A stretch of DNA of 64,000 nt, taken from NCBI GenBank assembly GCA_019044685.2, contig JAGTXX020000011.1, positions 1,550,001-1,614,000 on the forward strand. The letters are read 5' to 3'. Below are positions 54,391-64,000 of the stretch, piece after piece. The DNA comes from Nannochloris sp. 'desiccata'. Lineage: Eukaryota > Chlorophyta > Trebouxiophyceae > Chlorellales > Chlorellaceae. The notes below the pieces were generated by a model, which was not told the origin of the DNA, searched no databases, and saw only the letters and a program-made list of their open reading frames with translations. A program made the position numbers and the translations under genes. How positions within the stretch are numbered: the stretch's first letter is position 1; the number at the start of each line of letters is the position of its first letter.

Positions 54391-54399
54391 TTGAGGCTC
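54391..54399. repeat. 9-bp direct repeat (right target-site duplication)
   Basis: TTGAGGCTC, identical to 52257-52265 and immediately outside the right terminal repeat. Confidence 0.88.
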
Positions 54400-55581
54400 C
54401 TCCCGTTCCTATAGTGATGTTTATATCTAGTTGTTCTTTGCATGTTCGGTGCATTTGTTCGTTCCCTATTAGCTGGTGTAAAGTTCACTATTGAGTAAAA
54501 AGACAAAAAGAGAAGCTAGACACTCGCTTAGTAAGTATTAAGACTCTTAGACACCGTCATTTCTGGGCACGAAAGTAACTTACTAAGTAAGTTACTTCTG
54601 ATGATTTAGTAAATAGCACATTGAGTAGCTTTCTGTGTTTCAAGAAGTAATTTAAACAAGGGTTCAATTTTCTATCAATTAGATTTGATAGATGAAGCCG
54701 CTTTTGTCCCGGATAGAATGCCGTTCTGTCTGCAATGCAAAAGTCATTCGCTTCTGCCGCGCGATTTTATTGTCACTATTATAGTGACTATAGTACCATA
54801 TATGCTGATTGTTTTCCCCCGGGGCCCCCTGAAGAAAATCAAGGATGACGTACTCGCTGAGTTAGAAGAAAATTTTGAGAACAACAGCAATTCCGCCCTC
54901 ACTGGCAAACGCTCTGGCGACGTTGGAAAATCGTTAGTAACTATGAAATTGAATTTTTTAAAAACGTTTTCGTTGTATTTTGGCAAAGAAATTGGGGCCA
55001 AAGCTTCTGTTTCGCCCTTGGCGAAGTCAAAGCATTTCTGCTTAAAATGGAACAAGACTACTTGCAAATCGATGTCAAGCTGTGTCTCTCCCTCAGGCGT
55101 AGGAGCTCATCAAGATCCCCGCTTGGTCTGCCTGGGTTAAAAGTCACGAACTTCACCCTCTGTTGGACGCCATGGAAAATAAGGCCAAGGAGGTATCTGG
55201 AGCGATATGTCAAGTTGTGAAAAAGAAAAATAAAGTGGCAGAAGGGACGGAGAATGCTATTAGCCTTTCTTTTCTCTCCCACTATTTGCGCTGGTTCATT
55301 GCTTCCACGGTTCTACAATCTTTATATAATCTTTGCAAGATCAATCTACGTACTCAAGAGGAGGCTTACCCGGCACGCCAGAAGGAACTTGCTGCCTGCA
55401 GACCAAAGTTAGCTGAATGCTGCTCCCACCCGCTGCCATCTTTAGTTTTTGCTTTTCTTGACGCTGCCTCCATCCCCTTTTTTTGAGCATATTGCCTACT
55501 TTACAAATTTTAAAAGCAGGAAACGACACCCAGGTAGGACCATTATTGCATTCGACTGAGTTTACTGCAGAAAGCGGCTGA
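54400..55581. other. Gene-poor flank of the element with palindromes and weak open frames
   Basis: A 25-base palindrome with 12-base arms lies at 54573-54597 (AAGTAACTTACT, one base, then its complement). A 17-base palindrome with 8-base arms lies at 54772-54788 (GTCACTAT, T, ATAGTGAC). Weak + frames occur at about 54700-55140 and 55163-55486, in different phases, and I could not join them by credible splicing. This may be a decayed gene or noncoding DNA. I call no gene here. Confidence 0.45.
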
Positions 55582-55929
55582 CTACATAAATACGTCTTTT
55601 AATTGATGGTGTTGAAGTGCAGCTTCTAAAAATATTTGCAACCCCGCCCCCGATGGCTCTGCAGCCAATTTTAATATAAAATTTCCATCGATGTCTCTCG
55701 TTTTGTCAGGTAAACGAGCAAATATAGGTAGATATCTATACGCTAGATTCTTATCCAGGCCAGGGTGATATAGTAAAGCCTCTGAAACCTTGTCAGCCAA
55801 CTCAGCTGTTGTTTGCTGCTGCTGCTGTTGTTGTCGTTGATGTTGCTGCTGCTCCGCCAGCCTTTGTCGGCGCTTCTCATGCGTTACCGCTAAGGAACTC
55901 ATTTGGGCAGCGGAACGCTTTGGAGGCAT
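55582..55929 (-). CDS. Small Gln-rich protein, function unknown
   Basis: The first ATG is at 55929, giving 115 residues in a single exon. A basic N terminus (MPPKRSAAQM) is followed by a charged helix running into a Gln-rich stretch (about 33-46, coded by CAG/CAA repeats at about 55805-55855). The C-terminal half looks folded: ELADKVSEALLYHPGLDKNLAYRYLPIF ... GNFILKLAAEP. I do not recognise the family. The frame is open upstream without ATG, so an upstream exon is possible. Confidence 0.5.
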   Translation of the reverse strand: MPPKRSAAQMSSLAVTHEKRRQRLAEQQQHQRQQQQQQQTTAELADKVSEALLYHPGLDKNLAYRYLPIFARLPDKTRDIDGNFILKLAAEPSGAGLQIFLEAALQHHQLKDVFM

Positions 55930-56312
55930 TGCATTAAGAGCGATGTGCAAATTGGGTAAAATCTACAAAAGAAAAGATGGCCACATAAGCTGCTTAACAT
56001 ACGTAAGCGAACTTTTCTGCAAAATCAATTATGGAATAACGGGCACTGTGTTTCCTCTGCAACGCCCTTCCTCCTATAAGTCGGAAGAGATTCTCTTCGA
56101 ATTCAGAATTCAATTCTTTTCAAAACAAAGTTTGTTGTGTGAAGAAAGTTGCTAATTTTAGCTACGGTAGTAGCTCAAAATTATCGCAACATATATATAA
56201 AACCTTGTGTATTTTATCAAGCTTGAATTGAATTTGAAGGCGCGTTGCTAGCGCGTTTAGCGCTTGACAATTTTGAATGAAATGGGCAGATCAATCCGAC
56301 TAATTTGTTGAA
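55930..56312. promoter_or_regulatory. Divergent upstream region, nothing recognised
   Basis: 383 AT-rich bases between the Gln-rich gene and the large acidic-tailed gene, divergently transcribed. No clear element is seen. Confidence 0.35.
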
Positions 56313-59300
56313 ATGGAGGAGCTATTGGCGAGCATTGTGAGACTACAGGTATGTTGATCACTTACATGTTTATGAAGTCACGATAACGACCCGTTTATTG
56401 CTGAGGACTCTGACGTTCTCCTCTTTACTTCTTCTCCTGATCAGGGCGACAATGTCGTCAGGGCACTTCAAGGTATGCTACAGCAAGCCAAGGTCGCCTT
56501 AAAACCTGGAAATAAATCCTTTAAATCCAGATCTACACAGCCAACAACGTCTCCAACAGCAGCTACGGTTGATAAGAGAGCTTTAGCATGCGGTATCATT
56601 GCTCTCCTGCAACACTCTTGCACTCCTGCCGCCACTGCTTCTCCCGCAACTGCCGCGGATAATGACCTTTCCAGCTTAATATCTGAAGCTTTAGTTGATG
56701 GAATGCGGCAACAACCATGGCTTTGGGAGCGGCTTGTCCGTCACCATCTAGATTATCTACTTCAAAATCCTGAAGCAGTGGAATTATTAACTACAAGTAT
56801 ATCTCGATTAGACGCTCAGGTGGTCAGTCGAAGCTGGGCTGTCCTTTCTTCCCAGCTCCGTCACGTGGACCCCATGGTCCTGTGCTCTTCTCCTGCTTTG
56901 GGGACCTTCCAACGTGCTGCATTAAACCAAGTTAGCAGCTGTTTTCGATTGATATCACGTGATGTATTGCCGAGTTCTGGTATTGCTAATGTGACTGCAA
57001 ACGTCAGCGGTACTATCGGCAATAACATCACGAGTACAAGCAGTACTGCCACTAGTACAGAAGTAGATATCACCCTTTCGTTGCAATTGCCTGCTGCTTT
57101 GTATACACTGCTCTACCTTGTAGGGGTGACAGACCAGCAGGGAGCCTCCAGTTCATATAGTGATCAAGAGTGTGTAGAGAGTGCGGCAGCATATACTTCG
57201 ATGTTGTTAACTGAGCTGTGCACCCCCGAATCAGTTTATAAAATGCTACAATTAGAAAGCCTACGACATCAAAACAATAATAAAGCAGCAGCTAAAAAGA
57301 AGAGGGATACAAGCAGCAAAAATGATGCAAAGAAGAAGCAGAAAGAAGAAGAATTGAAAGACGTAGACGAGGACGTAGAAGAAGAAGAAGAGACTGGACC
57401 TAAATTAAGTTTCGAGAATATATCTAAGATCTACTCTGCTATGTATACTTCTACAGTGCTTATGGAAGCAGTACTTACTTCCCCACAGCTGGCACAGAAT
57501 CTATTCACTAGTACAACTACAGATAAATCTACGACAGTGCCACCACCATCACAACTCACGAGAATTGCCGTGCTGCTGTCAATGCGGTGGGAACTCGCCC
57601 AGCTCCTTGCAGCAGCAGGAATAACGCCAGGTACCTCTCTTGGCAAGTCTTTTTTTAAAGCTGCACCTCCATTATGGTCCCCTCAGACCTGTGCAGCCAT
57701 TATAGATGCTGCTGTTACAAGCCCCATCCACCGCCAGCAGGGGAGCGCCCCGGCGCTCACCCTCCCACCTGCGATGCTAGCGCATGCATTAGAGTTAATT
57801 CAAGACGCTCTTAATGCGAATACTGGCAATTATAATGAAGATCGTATTGAATTTTTATCGCAGCTGTTGCAGAGGGTGATGCAGGTGCAAGAAGCGTGTG
57901 CAACAGGGGTGCTGACTCCTCATGCTGCTGTGCATGCTGGGCCTGTACATCACGTGTCTTTGGCAGCTGCACGGAAACTGCATACTTTACTCCTTGCGGA
58001 GGATATATCTGCCACAGACAGTAAGAAGAATCTAGAAAAGAATAGCGGTGGTGGTGGTCAAAATGGGTCAAAGAGAAATGGTCCTGCTGCGCCTGCTGCG
58101 TCAAAGCGGAGAAAGAAAGGAATTGGAGCTCAACAGGGTAATGGTGGTCCAGATGCTGTGGCTGCTCTGATGCGTATGTTTACAGCAGGTGGACCATATC
58201 TTCAAGCAGCTTTAACGGAGGTAACAGCACCCGCTCCAGCACCTACCACCATTGTTGCTATTCCAAACACCAAGCCTGAGAGAAAAAGAATCACCCCCCA
58301 AGCAATAAAAAACCCTGCAACGTTCAGTAATACTGAAAATACTGGGTCTCTAATAGCGAATGATCAAGAAGAAGAAGAAGACGAGGAGGAGGAAATCGAA
58401 GAAGCTGCCCCAGGGGCTGGAATTGCCACCCCTTGGGTTGGGACTGTTGGTGGAGGTACGTTTGGTCGTGTCGTGATGGCTTCAACCCTAGATATGGATG
58501 ACGCGACAAGAGAAGCAGCATGGCAAGCTTATATAGCAGATAAAGAGAAACTTGTGGAAATGCTTGGTGATTCTGCATATCACGAATGGTACGACGAGAC
58601 AGCGCACCCTCTCTCTGCTCGTACAAATAGTACTAGAAATTCAAATAACATAGACACATTCTTTGATGCAATATTTGGCGGTGCTGGAGAAGCAGGACAG
58701 GGCAATGGTGGGCACGGTAGCGATGGATCATATGGTTCTTCTTTGCCTCAAACTATCCTCGAGACGTCTTTATTATATCCATGGCAAGCTGCACTTGCCG
58801 CATCTTTGCACCTCGCCCTCTCTATTCTGACAACTGTTACTGATAAAAATACCGTATTATCACCCAACACCTCTATCGCTGACATCTCTAAGACTGCTGC
58901 CGCTGTGCTGTGTCAGAATCTCGTCTCTGTAGAGCATCGCAAAGCGTCTGCAGCAGCAGTTTTGAAAATAATTGAGCCTACACATAGTCGTAATACATGG
59001 CTCGCTTCGTCTAAGGGAGCGGAACTCTACCCTGCGTCGGGCTCTTTACTTCATTTAGTCTATCAATTACGGTCATTGTTGCTAAGGACGTCAAGAAGGA
59101 CCTCTCCAGCGATGCTAGCAGGGTATTTGGCATTGGCTCGGTTTATTCTAGATACAGCAGCGATAAAAGAAACTGATGACGCTGCGACTACTACTTCTGC
59201 TGGAACAGCAACAGCGAATAAAGCTCCCTGGCTTCCATTGAGGTATGTTGGGCATGTAGTTAAGAGTTTCTGTTGTTATCCACCTCTCCTTGCAACTGCT

Positions 59301-60506
59301 TTTAATACAACAAGCGCGCAGGCTCTCCCTAGATTAGCCGTTGCAGGGGCGGACTCTGTTGCTGATAGCACAGCATACGCAGCAGGCGTGCTATGGTTAA
59401 TAGTACAATTCAATTCTAGTACGGGGCATAGGAAAGCAATTCGACCAGAATGGCTTAATGCAGCGATTCCAGAAGCAAGATCTCATCCTCTAGTTGTAGC
59501 AGCACCTTTTGTGCGAACCGCTGCTGCAGCAGAGCTACTTAGTCATCTTGCTGGGGAATGTTTTGCGAGTATTGATGCTGTTGTTAATGATGATGATTCT
59601 GAGGGCATAGTATGTGCTTCTCTGATGCCCTTGATCGATGCCTGTGCTGCAGCTGCCTTCAGTTTGCGCCTTGAACAAGAACAACACCAGGAAGGGCAAG
59701 CAAATAGCTCGACACAAGCAACCGTATTATTAGGTCACCCTAGCTCTATGGCATCGTTGGCAAGCTTGTCGAGTCTATTAATGACCGCATTCGCTGATTC
59801 GGCGGAAGCTCTAGCTGCTGCCTTGGATACGACAACTGCCACTACTGCTGCCGGCACCGCCACTCGGAAACTCTTAGAAATTGAACAGCGTGCAAGTTTT
59901 CTAGGGATAGGGCTAGAATTTATTGAAATTGTATCTCTTGTCGCTCCACTATTACAAGAAGCAGGAACCAACCCTTCCAGTACCGCGGTATTGCCTGTAT
60001 TGGAAAGGTGTACCGGGGTCCAGGGATCTTGTTTAGAGTTATTACGAACCTTTTCTGAAGATTCTGATACGTACCTTGCTGCTGTTCGTGGTTTAGAGAA
60101 TGCGCCTGTACTTGCACTGCCTCCTGCTTCAAATGATGATGGAGAAGATGAGGAACAAGAAGGAGATGACGGCGAAGAGTTGGCTGATGAGGAGGATGCT
60201 GAAGATGGCGCCGAGTATGATTCTGATCGAGTTGAATTGAGTGCATATGAGCGAAGAAAACGGCTTAAAGATATTCGCAACCCCTACCTTCGTGTGATTG
60301 TGGCTGAATCTCGTCGGGTTGCTGGGGGCGCTGCTGACGGTGAGTTGTCAGATTTAGAGGACTTTATTGTGGCGAACCCCGAAAGAGACTATGGGGATTT
60401 TATAGCTGATCATTTCCCTATGGCTCAAGAGAGTGATGGGGATGAGGAAGAAGATAGTGAAGAAGAGGATGAAGGTGGGGTTGGTGGCACTGGCAGCGCT
60501 CGTTAG
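56313..60506 (+). CDS. Large Ala-rich helical protein with acidic tail, probably nuclear
   Basis: Exons 56313-56348 (12 codons) and 56445-60506, with a 96-base intron, give 1365 residues. The product is Ala/Thr/Ser/Leu-rich and mostly helical, compatible with HEAT-like repeats, with Lys/Glu-rich low-complexity inserts at about 275-310 and 535-560 and an acidic one near 630. The end carries long Glu/Asp runs, then a conserved-looking block LSAYERRKRLKDIRNPYLRVI and LSDLEDFIVANPERDYGDFI before a final acidic tail. The layout recalls nucleolar scaffold proteins such as MYBBP1A/POL5, but I cannot confirm that family. TGTAA at 60550-60554 follows the stop. Confidence 0.65.
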
Positions 60507-60578
60507 AAAATGTTGATAACAAAGCAAGCTCATGTATACACAGTTTTCGTGTAAAAAACTTAAAATTAATTCAATAAA

Positions 60579-62143
60579 ATGATGCACACTTCAACAATGC
60601 TACCTTGCGTATATTTTAGCTTAATTATCGCAACTGTGATCACTTTTAATTTACCTAAATGCGCTGCAGAACAGATCCCAATAGCAGCTGATATGGCCGA
60701 TTCTTGGCAACCGGCATTACATAATATACGTATGGATGCAACGGAACCCTTATTTTGCTTTGTAGTGCGTACTTACTGGGGGCATGGTGATGCTCATGGC
60801 GGGGGACTCCGTCGTTTTCTCCGCTCCCTCCAAAGGCAGCAACATTCTAGATGGGAAGCGGTGCTTCTTGTAGCAGATAGCAAACCTTTCGTTGATCTAC
60901 ATCATATCTTACTAGATCTCAATGATACTCGAACCTGGGTATTCGCAGAATGGGTAAGTTTACTGCGGTTTTAAGTTGAAAAATATTTGCCTCTTCCATT
61001 TCTCTCTCTTAAAAAACCAAACCAAATTTTCTATTTTTTTTTCTTCTTTTTCATATTCTACAGATTGGCTCTGAGTTTGCTCCCAAGCAACCAAACGGTG
61101 CCTGGGCTCCTCATTATCATGGTCTCCTGTACAACCTCACTGACGATGCCATCCAAGTATGCCCGCCGGAGACTCAATGGCTGGTAGTAACCAACGGGGA
61201 CAACGAATATGGGAAGAGCTTTCTAACTAGAGTACTTGAAGGAGAAGAAGAAATAGAAAGTAGAGAGCTGACACTAGAAGGACATGAGGAAGAAAGAATC
61301 CCGGCTTTACCTCAGCAGCCGCCAGATATCATAGCATTTGATTTTTACAGTCGATTTCAAAGAATAACCATGCCAGCATGCGACAGATTTACCTTTCAAA
61401 CTGATTCTAGTTCTGGTCCATCTCCTCCTGCGCTCTGCAAACGCAATAATTTGAAATGGTGTCAAACTGACTTGGGCGCCGCTGCTCTTAATTACCAGCG
61501 CTTCCAAGCAGAAAATCGAAAATTTGGAGATATAGTTGATCACGATCCTTTCCACCGACTTCTGGGCGCTGAGTCAGCAGATGGTGTTATGATGGAAACG
61601 CTCGTATACGATGGGTGGAAAGTAGCCCACGTGAGGAACATGTGTTTATTTGTCCATGCTCCTTCTATTCAATCGTGTGCCTGGCAGGGTGGGGTATGGG
61701 ATGATCGAGATCTCATCAAGATCTCGGGTGGAAAGTGTTTGACCCAGGTCGAGGCAGATGAAATTTTACTTGAAGATTCCAAAAAGGAAGGCAGACATAG
61801 TATAGAGGAAGTGAGGGTTGATGTTTCCAGCGATGGGAGAGTAGGCAGTGAATTTGAAGGGTTTGTTGAAATCGATCATTCCGGTGAAAATAACAATGAA
61901 CATAGTTTGAAGCAGGTGCGGTGTTTGCGTCGAAAGGATTATAAGGAAGAGCACGTCTTGGGTTTGACTCAAGTGTGGTATAGTGAGTGGTGTGTAGATA
62001 GGGAAGACGAAAGCGACTTTAGAAACATGTTTACTACGTTTTATCCGACAGATGCAGCGATCGAGGCAGCCCAAGAGGCAGCTCGCCGACATGCTGAAGG
62101 AGAAGAAGAAGGGGTAAAAGAGGAAAAAGCTAGTACTGGGTAG
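60579..62143 (+). CDS. Secretory-pathway protein, glycosyltransferase-like
   Basis: Exons 60579-60953 and 61064-62143 (110-base intron) give 484 residues. The N terminus is a signal peptide or anchor (residues 5-30, hydrophobic, ending near KCAAEQ). About residues 55-210 resemble a GT-A fold: PLFCFVVRTYWGHGD, RRFLRSLQRQQHSRWEAVLLVADS, then WLVVTNGDNEYG in the place of the metal-binding strand. Several cysteines fit a lumenal location. The C-terminal part is acidic with DFRNMFTTFYPTD. A GT2-like enzyme is the best guess; no donor or acceptor can be named. The acidic tail and lack of a retention motif leave the compartment open. Confidence 0.55.
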
Positions 62144-62487
62144 ACAATTTTAATAGTATTGTATTCAGATGTATTTATATTATTCTCATGTACGAATAAG
62201 AACTTGATAATTAATTGTACTATCGATACACTTTAACTTTAAAACAATTTGAGAATGTCTTTCGTTTATCTCACAGAATGAGCTCCTCCAGGAGAGAACC
62301 AACTTATTGAAGCTTTTTCGCAGCAAGCTGCGTGGGTTGTAATGTATTCTTTACTCGACTGAAACTGTTTTTACACACGTAAACAAAGAAAAAACAGAAA
62401 AAAGAGAAGGAAACAATTTTAACAAACTAAGATTTCTGTTATCTAATCGCTGTCCCCACCTTCCGCTTCCATGGGAGCAGATCCTCC
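62144..62487. other. 3' flanks of convergent genes, no gene seen
   Basis: 344 AT-rich bases between the stops of the glycosyltransferase-like gene and SSRP1. Confidence 0.4.
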
Positions 62488-64000
62488 TCAAGTACCAGGA
62501 GCCGATGCAGGATCATTATCACCATCAGAGTCAGATCCAGCACCAGCAGCCTCTGCTTTCTTTTTATTATACGCCTCCATCTCGAGAGCATACCGGCCTT
62601 TATCCTCTTCAGCCTTCGCATCATATGGAGCCTTTTCCTCAGGAGTTAAGCTCCTCCAAAGCTCACCAAGTTTTTTGCCAACTTCTCCAAAGGCAATTCC
62701 AGGGTTTTCAGTCTTAATTTGCTCGCGTTTTGCATTACTGAAAAACATAAACGCAGCAAGTGCTTTTTTGGGTGCATCCTTGTCTTTCTTTTTTCTGGAT
62801 TTCTTGGCTTTGGTTCCTCCGTCAGTGCCTTCAACTGCTGCTGCTGCTGTTGAGGTGTTCTTAGGTTTCTTCTCCGTCTTGGCTTTCTTACGAGGAGCAC
62901 CATCTTCATCTTCAGCAACAATTTTAGCGCCCCCTTCTCCGTCACTCTCCTCGTCATCATCGCTGCTGCTTCCTTCACTGGCAGCAAAGTCTTCATCCTC
63001 TTCATCGCTGCTACCACCGACGTCGCTGTCACTACCAAAGGCAGCTTGAGCAGCAATACCAGCATCGACACCGCCAGCAAGATCCTCGGCATAAGAGGAG
63101 ACTACAGCACCTGGGCCCCTTTGGGCTTCTTTAAAGTTCTCAATACGAAGCTGTTTGGCTTGAATATATTCAAACATGTTCGCCCATTCAGAACGAGGGA
63201 TACTACGGAAGACGTGCTCTTGTCCGCCCTTCATACGAACAGCCAAATCGAATGTCTTTGCTGCGGTAATTCCTGTAGCTTGCCGTAAGAACTCAACAGA
63301 CTCAACATCGTCGTAGGGCATGAGAAGAGGAGGTTTCTGTACATAGAAAAACGCACGTTCCAAGGGGTAGATATACCCATCATCAGATTTGTAGTTGCAA
63401 CGAACAGCATATCCTTCTCCTTGGGAATCACGGAAGGTTCCAGGGCGAGTGAGTTTGGCACCAGAAAGGCCACGTAAGACACGAGCAAAGACATCATACG
63501 TCGCACCACGCATTTCTTTGCTAAGTTTGGCACCTTTAGCGTTCTTTGCAGCCAGTTGTTCTTCAGACAGGTCCACTTCAACAGTGATTTCTTCATCATT
63601 GTGGAACTGGCAAAGCATCGTGTTGTAGAAAGTTTGACCTTTACGGATGGGAGGGTCTAAACAGACAGCGACGAGCGTTTGCGGGGTGTTGCTTTTAGGC
63701 AGTACAAAAATACGCTGTATAGAATCGTACTGCACACGGAAATCTTGGGCCTGGCCGACCAATTTAAGAGTTGAGGCGTAGAGCTCAGTATCAAATCTGC
63801 CACGAGGAACAAGCACACCAACAGAGTCAAAGGTAGAAATCGCGTCGCCAGTAGCTGCAGCAGCATCGACAAAGCCGCTGACAACGTCGAAAAAGACTTT
63901 GGAAGAAGGGAGAAGGGGAGGGGCTTCTCCGTCGGCGCCTTCTGCCATGGTCGGGGGAGCAGGAGGGGCAAAATCGGGGCATCCTTTGGGGATGTGGAAG
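62488..64000 (-). CDS. SSRP1: FACT complex subunit SSRP1, 5' end beyond the window
   Basis: The frame is open to the window edge; 503 residues are visible. The ATG at 63948 is internal, since the conserved FHIPKGCPDF precedes it in frame. The middle has the double PH-like POB3 domain (LVPRGRFDTELY, VLPKSNTP, LDPPIRKGQTFY; later YPLERAFFYVQKPPLL and SIPRSEWANMFEYI). An acidic Ser/Asp/Glu stretch, a Lys-rich region and one HMG box (KKALAAFMFFSNAKR ... GELWRSLTPEEKAPYDAKAEED) complete it, the plant/animal SSRP1 plan. FACT moves H2A-H2B during transcription and replication. The N-terminal ~150-200 residues are missing. Confidence 0.95.
   Translation of the reverse strand, partial: FHIPKGCPDFAPPAPPTMAEGADGEAPPLLPSSKVFFDVVSGFVDAAAATGDAISTFDSVGVLVPRGRFDTELYASTLKLVGQAQDFRVQYDSIQRIFVLPKSNTPQTLVAVCLDPPIRKGQTFYNTMLCQFHNDEEITVEVDLSEEQLAAKNAKGAKLSKEMRGATYDVFARVLRGLSGAKLTRPGTFRDSQGEGYAVRCNYKSDDGYIYPLERAFFYVQKPPLLMPYDDVESVEFLRQATGITAAKTFDLAVRMKGGQEHVFRSIPRSEWANMFEYIQAKQLRIENFKEAQRGPGAVVSSYAEDLAGGVDAGIAAQAAFGSDSDVGGSSDEEDEDFAASEGSSSDDDEESDGEGGAKIVAEDEDGAPRKKAKTEKKPKNTSTAAAAVEGTDGGTKAKKSRKKKDKDAPKKALAAFMFFSNAKREQIKTENPGIAFGEVGKKLGELWRSLTPEEKAPYDAKAEEDKGRYALEMEAYNKKKAEAAGAGSDSDGDNDPASAPGT

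Noticed and set aside
54685..55486. Two + strand frames right of the mobile element as one gene
   Set aside because: The frames are in different phases, start with TTG or an internal ATG, and cannot be joined with plausible introns; composition is ambiguous on both strands.
55805..55855. CAG/CAA repeat as a disease-type expansion
   Set aside because: Short, interrupted and encoding a modest Gln stretch, common in algal proteins.

Overview
This is nuclear DNA of a photosynthetic eukaryote with a very compact genome, most likely a small green alga of the chlorophyte/trebouxiophyte type. About 36 protein genes lie in 64 kb on both strands, with intergenic gaps of mostly 100-900 bases and short GT-AG introns (about 90-320 bases). 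The plastid signature is clear: ferredoxin-thioredoxin reductase catalytic subunit, the thylakoid thioredoxin HCF164, a phosphoglucomutase with a plastid-type leader, a starch-binding CBM20 protein, a PPR protein and a TVP38/DedA protein with a spliced-on leader. Many 3' ends carry TGTAA, the green-algal poly(A) signal. Gene density and moderate GC suggest a Picochlorum- or Nannochloris-like organism, but the species is inference.

Layout. 1-9.9 kb: EMC1 (partial), OGG1, an HLTF/RAD5 helicase and TOP3B. 10-20 kb: two membrane proteins, a G-patch nucleolar protein, HCF164, ATP12, a class IV aminotransferase-like protein and a CID8-13-type RNA-binding protein. 20-33 kb: FTR-B, CBM20 protein, two coiled-coil proteins, UV endonuclease UvdE, phosphoglucomutase, a mitoribosomal mL40-like protein, a short-chain dehydrogenase with a GC-AG intron, NUP50 and a DUF1279 protein. 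33-42.5 kb: PPR protein, the ribosome-assembly WD40 proteins UTP12/WDR3 and GRWD1/RRB1, a NUDT14-like Nudix hydrolase, TVP38 and MGST3. 43-52 kb: SPO11, a 1445-residue RecD2-type helicase, GINS subunit PSF2 and a head-plus-coil protein. 52.2-54.4 kb: a previously unremarked 2.1-kb inserted element. 55.5-64 kb: a small Q-rich protein, a 1365-residue acidic-tailed protein, a secretory glycosyltransferase-like protein and the FACT subunit SSRP1 (partial).

The most interesting structure is at 52257-54399. Near-identical terminal inverted repeats of about 44 bases are flanked by a perfect 9-base direct repeat (TTGAGGCTC), the architecture of a cut-and-paste transposon with Mutator-sized target duplication. 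It carries no transposase I recognise. Instead it holds two convergent intron-containing genes whose coding ends overlap by 217 bases.

Other points of note are a RecD2 helicase with a C-terminal mTERF-like helical segment, a Nudix gene with no start codon whose exon is in frame with the leader exon of the upstream TVP38 gene, a UvdE lacking the usual metal-bridging lysine, a concentration of DNA-maintenance genes, and a strong bias of introns to the first few codons.
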